Below, piece by piece: positions 61,391 through 64,000 of a stretch of DNA of 64,000 bases (positions are counted from its first letter, which is position 1; each line of letters begins with the position of its first letter). Source of the DNA: Macrostomum hystrix (Eukaryota > Platyhelminthes > Macrostomidae); contig CATNEN010000030.1 in assembly GCA_950097015.1 (NCBI GenBank), positions 4,325,001-4,389,000 of the forward strand, written 5' to 3'. The translations under genes and the position numbers were made by a program. The notes beneath the pieces are model-generated. The model ran no database searches. It had not been told where the DNA came from and was given only the letters and a program-made list of their open reading frames with translations.

Positions 61391-62960
61391 CTAAATGCGC
61401 TGCGTCGATAGTCGTAATAGGCGCACTGGCGGCAGTTCGAAGCGCCAATTGCGCACCAATTCAAAGTCGGGCGGTGCGGCAGCCACAAGTTTGAGCTCCA
61501 GCTGCGGGATTCGAGTCACCTCTGTCGGGTCCAGCGCAGCGTTGATCAAACACGAGGATCCAAGTTTTTCTGACTTGACCGGTATGAACTTCGAGGGTCT
61601 GTCCAGACCGTCGCTGGCCACGATGGTCGACGACGGCAAGCAGCTAAGGCCGCTGCTGCTCTCGCTATCGGCAGCCGCAAACTGGTTCGGGTGGCCGTTG
61701 CGCCGCAGCACCGGTCGGGTCTTTCGGTGGACGTCTGTCTTACTGAGAAATTATTAACAGGTGTGCATACAAGTTCTAGTTCATGAGTCCCTTGATGGTG
61801 CAGAATGGGCTTTGTGGGGAGCACTGTGCTCTAAAGAATGAACACTGAGCTCTAAAAATGAATATTTTTAAGTCTAGAATACTAAACACTAGAAAATGAG
61901 CGCACAATCAAGTGATTAAGTACGCCAGTGCCCCGAACCTTCGGGTGTCGGCCAGCAGGTTGCAAATGATCCGCTTGGTCTCGCCCAAGTCATTATTGCA
62001 GCGTTTGTAAATGCCATCTGTAACGATCTGGGCGTCCGAATCGGACATGGAGAAGACTCGAACCAATCGACGCACGATTCTGGCGAGGACCTTCTGGCAT
62101 TCCTCGAAATCTTCGGGATGTGTAGTTGAAAATTGATCCTCGTCTTCGGTGTATGTCCTCGTTGAATCTGCGCCTTTTTCCCCAGTAGTCTTGACGATTG
62201 GCGCTGGCGCTGCCCCTGGCTGAGGATGAGCCTTAAATTAATGTGAGAATAGAAAGGAACTGGCATTGACCTTGAGAATAGAAAGGAACTGGCATTGACC
62301 TTGAGAATAGGAAGGAACCGGCATTGACCTTGAGAATAGGAAGGAATTGGCATTGACCTTGAGAATAGGAAGGAATTGGTATTGACCTTGAGAATTGAAA
62401 GGAACTGGCAATAAACTTGAGAAACGAAAGGGCCTTGAAAAACCCTCTACGACACTATACAAGCCTTGTCAATAATCAAGAGGGTATCAAAAACTCGATC
62501 AGTCCAGAAAACTCACCTTGTCAGCGCCAGTGCTGTCTTGCCGCTCCGCCTGTGACATCGGTGCTGCCTCTTCACGGGATCCCGCGCCGCTGGGCTCAGT
62601 TTTTTCCTTCTCGAAGAGCGACCTGGCGCAGGTGGCCAACTTTATCGACGCCTTGGACACGATGCTCAAGTCGGATGCTAGTTGATGCTTTGGAAGCGGC
62701 AGTAGCGACTGCTGAAGCTCATGGTGCTCAGCCCAGCCGCGGTCCAGATGGCAGCAGAGGTAAGTATGGTCGGTCAGCTCCTTGAGCTCCGCAGCGATTT
62801 CGGTCTTAATTAAAGCACCTTCGTCGTGCATCAATTGCTCATGCTGCTGAGCATACTCGGTGCTGATGTGCGCGCAGTCGATAATTAGCTGCATGGCATC
62901 GAATGTGGTTGACCGATATTTGCTCTGCCTGGGCTTGCTCGCTTGATTCAAGTTCAACAT
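61391..62960 (-). CDS. Uncharacterised protein, three exons
   Basis: Exons 62960-62517 (phase 0, ACAAG|gtgagt), 62231-61939 (acceptor tttaag, donor CGAAG|gttcgg, phase 2) and 61742-61391 (acceptor tttctcag), giving 362 aa. I do not recognise the family. Exon 1 encodes a probably helical region (FDAMQLIIDCAHISTEYAQQ, ALIKTEIAAELKELTDH, SIVSKASIKLATCARSLFE) ending in a Glu/Ser-rich linker. Exon 2 has a basic, helical conserved-looking stretch (KVLARIVRRLVRVFSMSDSD, IYKRCNNDLGETKRIICNLL). Exon 3 begins KTDVHRKTRPVLRRNGHPNQ and ends FELPPVRLLRLSTQRI. No signal peptide or membrane span. If the second intron is retained, the protein ends at 61,908 with RRFGALAYLIT. The + strand has a perfect donor-like AGAG|GTAAGT inside exon 1, a coincidence I discount. 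Confidence 0.6.
62245..62425. repeat. 29-bp minisatellite in intron
   Basis: Six units of GAATAGGAAGGAATTGGCAT + TGACCTTGA within intron 1 of the unknown minus-strand gene. An inverted single copy occurs at ~63,200-63,245. Confidence 0.92.
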
Positions 62961-63284
62961 TATTTTTCTGTTCAAAAATTGGCTTTATCATTTGAAACAG
63001 CTGAGCATAAACTTGTCTATGTTTAAGGCTATTGTTTGCGCACAAAATGGGCGGTATCAATAAAAGAACTATCGAGGACTTTTTCACTCCTTTGGAAGCC
63101 TAAGGAGTATATTTGCTACGACAGTCTATTGCGCTATTGATACTTTCATTTACTTGCTTTATTTTTATACTAGTTTCGTGTAGTTTCTGGCAGTAGAGAA
63201 CTGGCAATGCAGTTCCTTTCTGTTCTCAAGGTCAATGCCAGTTCTAATTAGTGTAGTTTCCGAATTAGTTTTATTAGGAAAAGT

Positions 63285-63397
63285 TGAAGCCTCTTGTGGA
63301 TAGAGCGTCGGACTCACGACCTAAAGATCCGGTGTTCGATTCCTGACTCCAATGTACTTGAAGCAAGACACTTAACTCTGCATTGCTTCAGTTCACC
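63285..63397 (+). mobile_element. tRNA-derived SINE (copy E) interrupted by microsatellite
   Basis: Head and middle of the family: GCGTCGGACTCACGACCTAA, the B box TGTTCGATTCC with one change, then AGCAAGACACTTAACTCTGC and ATTGCTTCAGTTCACC. At that point the sequence passes into (CAGT)n and the 3' half is absent. Confidence 0.85.
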
Positions 63398-63866
63398 AGT
63401 CAGTCAGTCAGTCAGTCAGTCAGTCAGTCAGTCAGTCAGTCAGTCAGTCAGTCAGTCAGTCAGTCAGTCAGTCAGTCAGTCAGTCAGTCAGTCAGTCAGT
63501 CAGTCAGTCAGTCAGTCAGTCAGTCAGTCAGTCAGTCAGTCAGTCAGTCAGTCAGTCAGTCAGTCAGTCAGTCAGTCAGTCAGTCAGTCAGTCAGTCAGT
63601 CAGTCAGTCAGTCAGTCAGTCAGTCAGTCAGTCAGTCAGTCAGTCAGTCAGTCAGTCAGTCAGTCAGTCAGTCAGTCAGTCAGTCAGTCAGTCAGTCAGT
63701 CAGTCAGTCAGTCAGTCAGTCAGTCAGTCAGTCAGTCAGTCAGTCAGTCAGTCAGTCAGTCAGTCAGTCAGTCAGTCAGTCAGTCAGTCAGTCAGTCAGT
63801 CAGTCAGTCAGTCAGTCAGTCAGTCAGTCAGTCAGTCAGTCAGTCAGTCAGTCAGTCAGTCAGTCT
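63397..63866. repeat. (CAGT)n microsatellite, about 118 perfect copies
   Basis: An uninterrupted tetranucleotide run of ~470 bp with no visible errors. It starts exactly where the SINE reads CAGTTCACC. The open frames (SVSQ repeats) are artefacts. Confidence 0.97.
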
Positions 63867-63911
63867 TGAGTTTCACACATGCGGGTGTTTTCCCAAAAAG
63901 GGAATTCGCAG

Positions 63912-63947
63912 GTCACTAAAGATGGCAAGAAGGAGCAGAAGATTTAA
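63912..63947 (+). CDS. Possible tiny 3' terminal exon
   Basis: Acceptor-like TTCGCAG is followed by a 12-codon frame VTKDGKKEQKI and a stop, then AATAAA at 63,952. The lysine-rich end and immediate polyadenylation signal look like the last exon of a small basic protein. Preceding exons are not identified; if this is real, the SINE and the (CAGT)n run lie in its intron. Confidence 0.3.
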   Translation, partial: VTKDGKKEQKI

Positions 63948-64000
63948 GCACAATAAAATGCAGTCAGCTCCCCTGCTCACTCCGGCAGGCGGGCCTTCAA

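Noticed and set aside
62417-62785. 122-codon + frame ending at a perfect GTAAGT donor
   Set aside because: Overlaps minus-strand exon 1 of the unknown gene, whose frame has better phase agreement and protein-like sequence; kept only as a caution.
63294-63919. SVSQ-repeat frames
   Set aside because: Translation of (CAGT)n.

Overview
The window is animal nuclear DNA. Genes are split by GT-AG introns and encode metazoan families: class A GPCRs, an Odd-skipped-type zinc-finger factor, mitochondrial ATP synthase subunit c, mitochondrial malate dehydrogenase, a gamma-butyrobetaine-hydroxylase-type dioxygenase, Lifeguard/TMBIM proteins and a GLUT-type sugar transporter. Coding exons favour C/G-ending codons, while the spacers are AT-rich and full of minisatellites. 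A tRNA-derived SINE, a decayed mariner element and 3' splice-site-like sequences just upstream of several ATGs would suit a repeat-rich lophotrochozoan, for example a free-living flatworm such as Macrostomum. That placement is inference.

Layout. 1-5.4 kb: three tandem arrays and no gene. 6.8-8.4 kb (+): a two-exon GPCR with a glutamine-rich third intracellular loop. 14.8-18.0 kb (-): a three-exon peptide-type GPCR, also with polyQ in loop 3 and with a SINE in an intron. 21.7-22.8 kb (+): a single-exon divergent GPCR. 25.5-26.3 kb (+): an odd-skipped-related zinc-finger gene. 28.6-29.8 kb: a dead mariner with about 100-bp inverted repeats. 30.3-32.7 kb (+): a dual-specificity-phosphatase-like gene. 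33.5-35.0 kb (-): a BBOX1/TMLHE-family dioxygenase. 35-38.5 kb: AT-rich spacer.

38.6-53.7 kb is the densest part, with five genes on the + strand: ATP synthase subunit c, mitochondrial MDH, two tandem TMBIM/Lifeguard paralogues and a class I GLUT-like transporter. Most of these are mitochondrial or energy-metabolism genes, but nothing shows that they are co-regulated. Minisatellites with unrelated units fill the GLUT introns and its probable 3' UTR, the MDH intron and the space between the TMBIM copies. 55.6-60.3 kb holds two very large arrays (33-bp and 30-bp units). 61.4-63.0 kb (-) carries a three-exon gene of unknown family. The window ends in a SINE broken by about 118 copies of CAGT, followed by a probable tiny 3' terminal exon.

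The most unusual feature is the number and placement of the minisatellites, about 17 arrays totalling roughly 13 kb. Several carry splice-site-like words in every unit, and some show higher-order duplication. Their long open reading frames are a by-product of unit length and are not called as genes. Gene models here were built by matching exon phases by eye.
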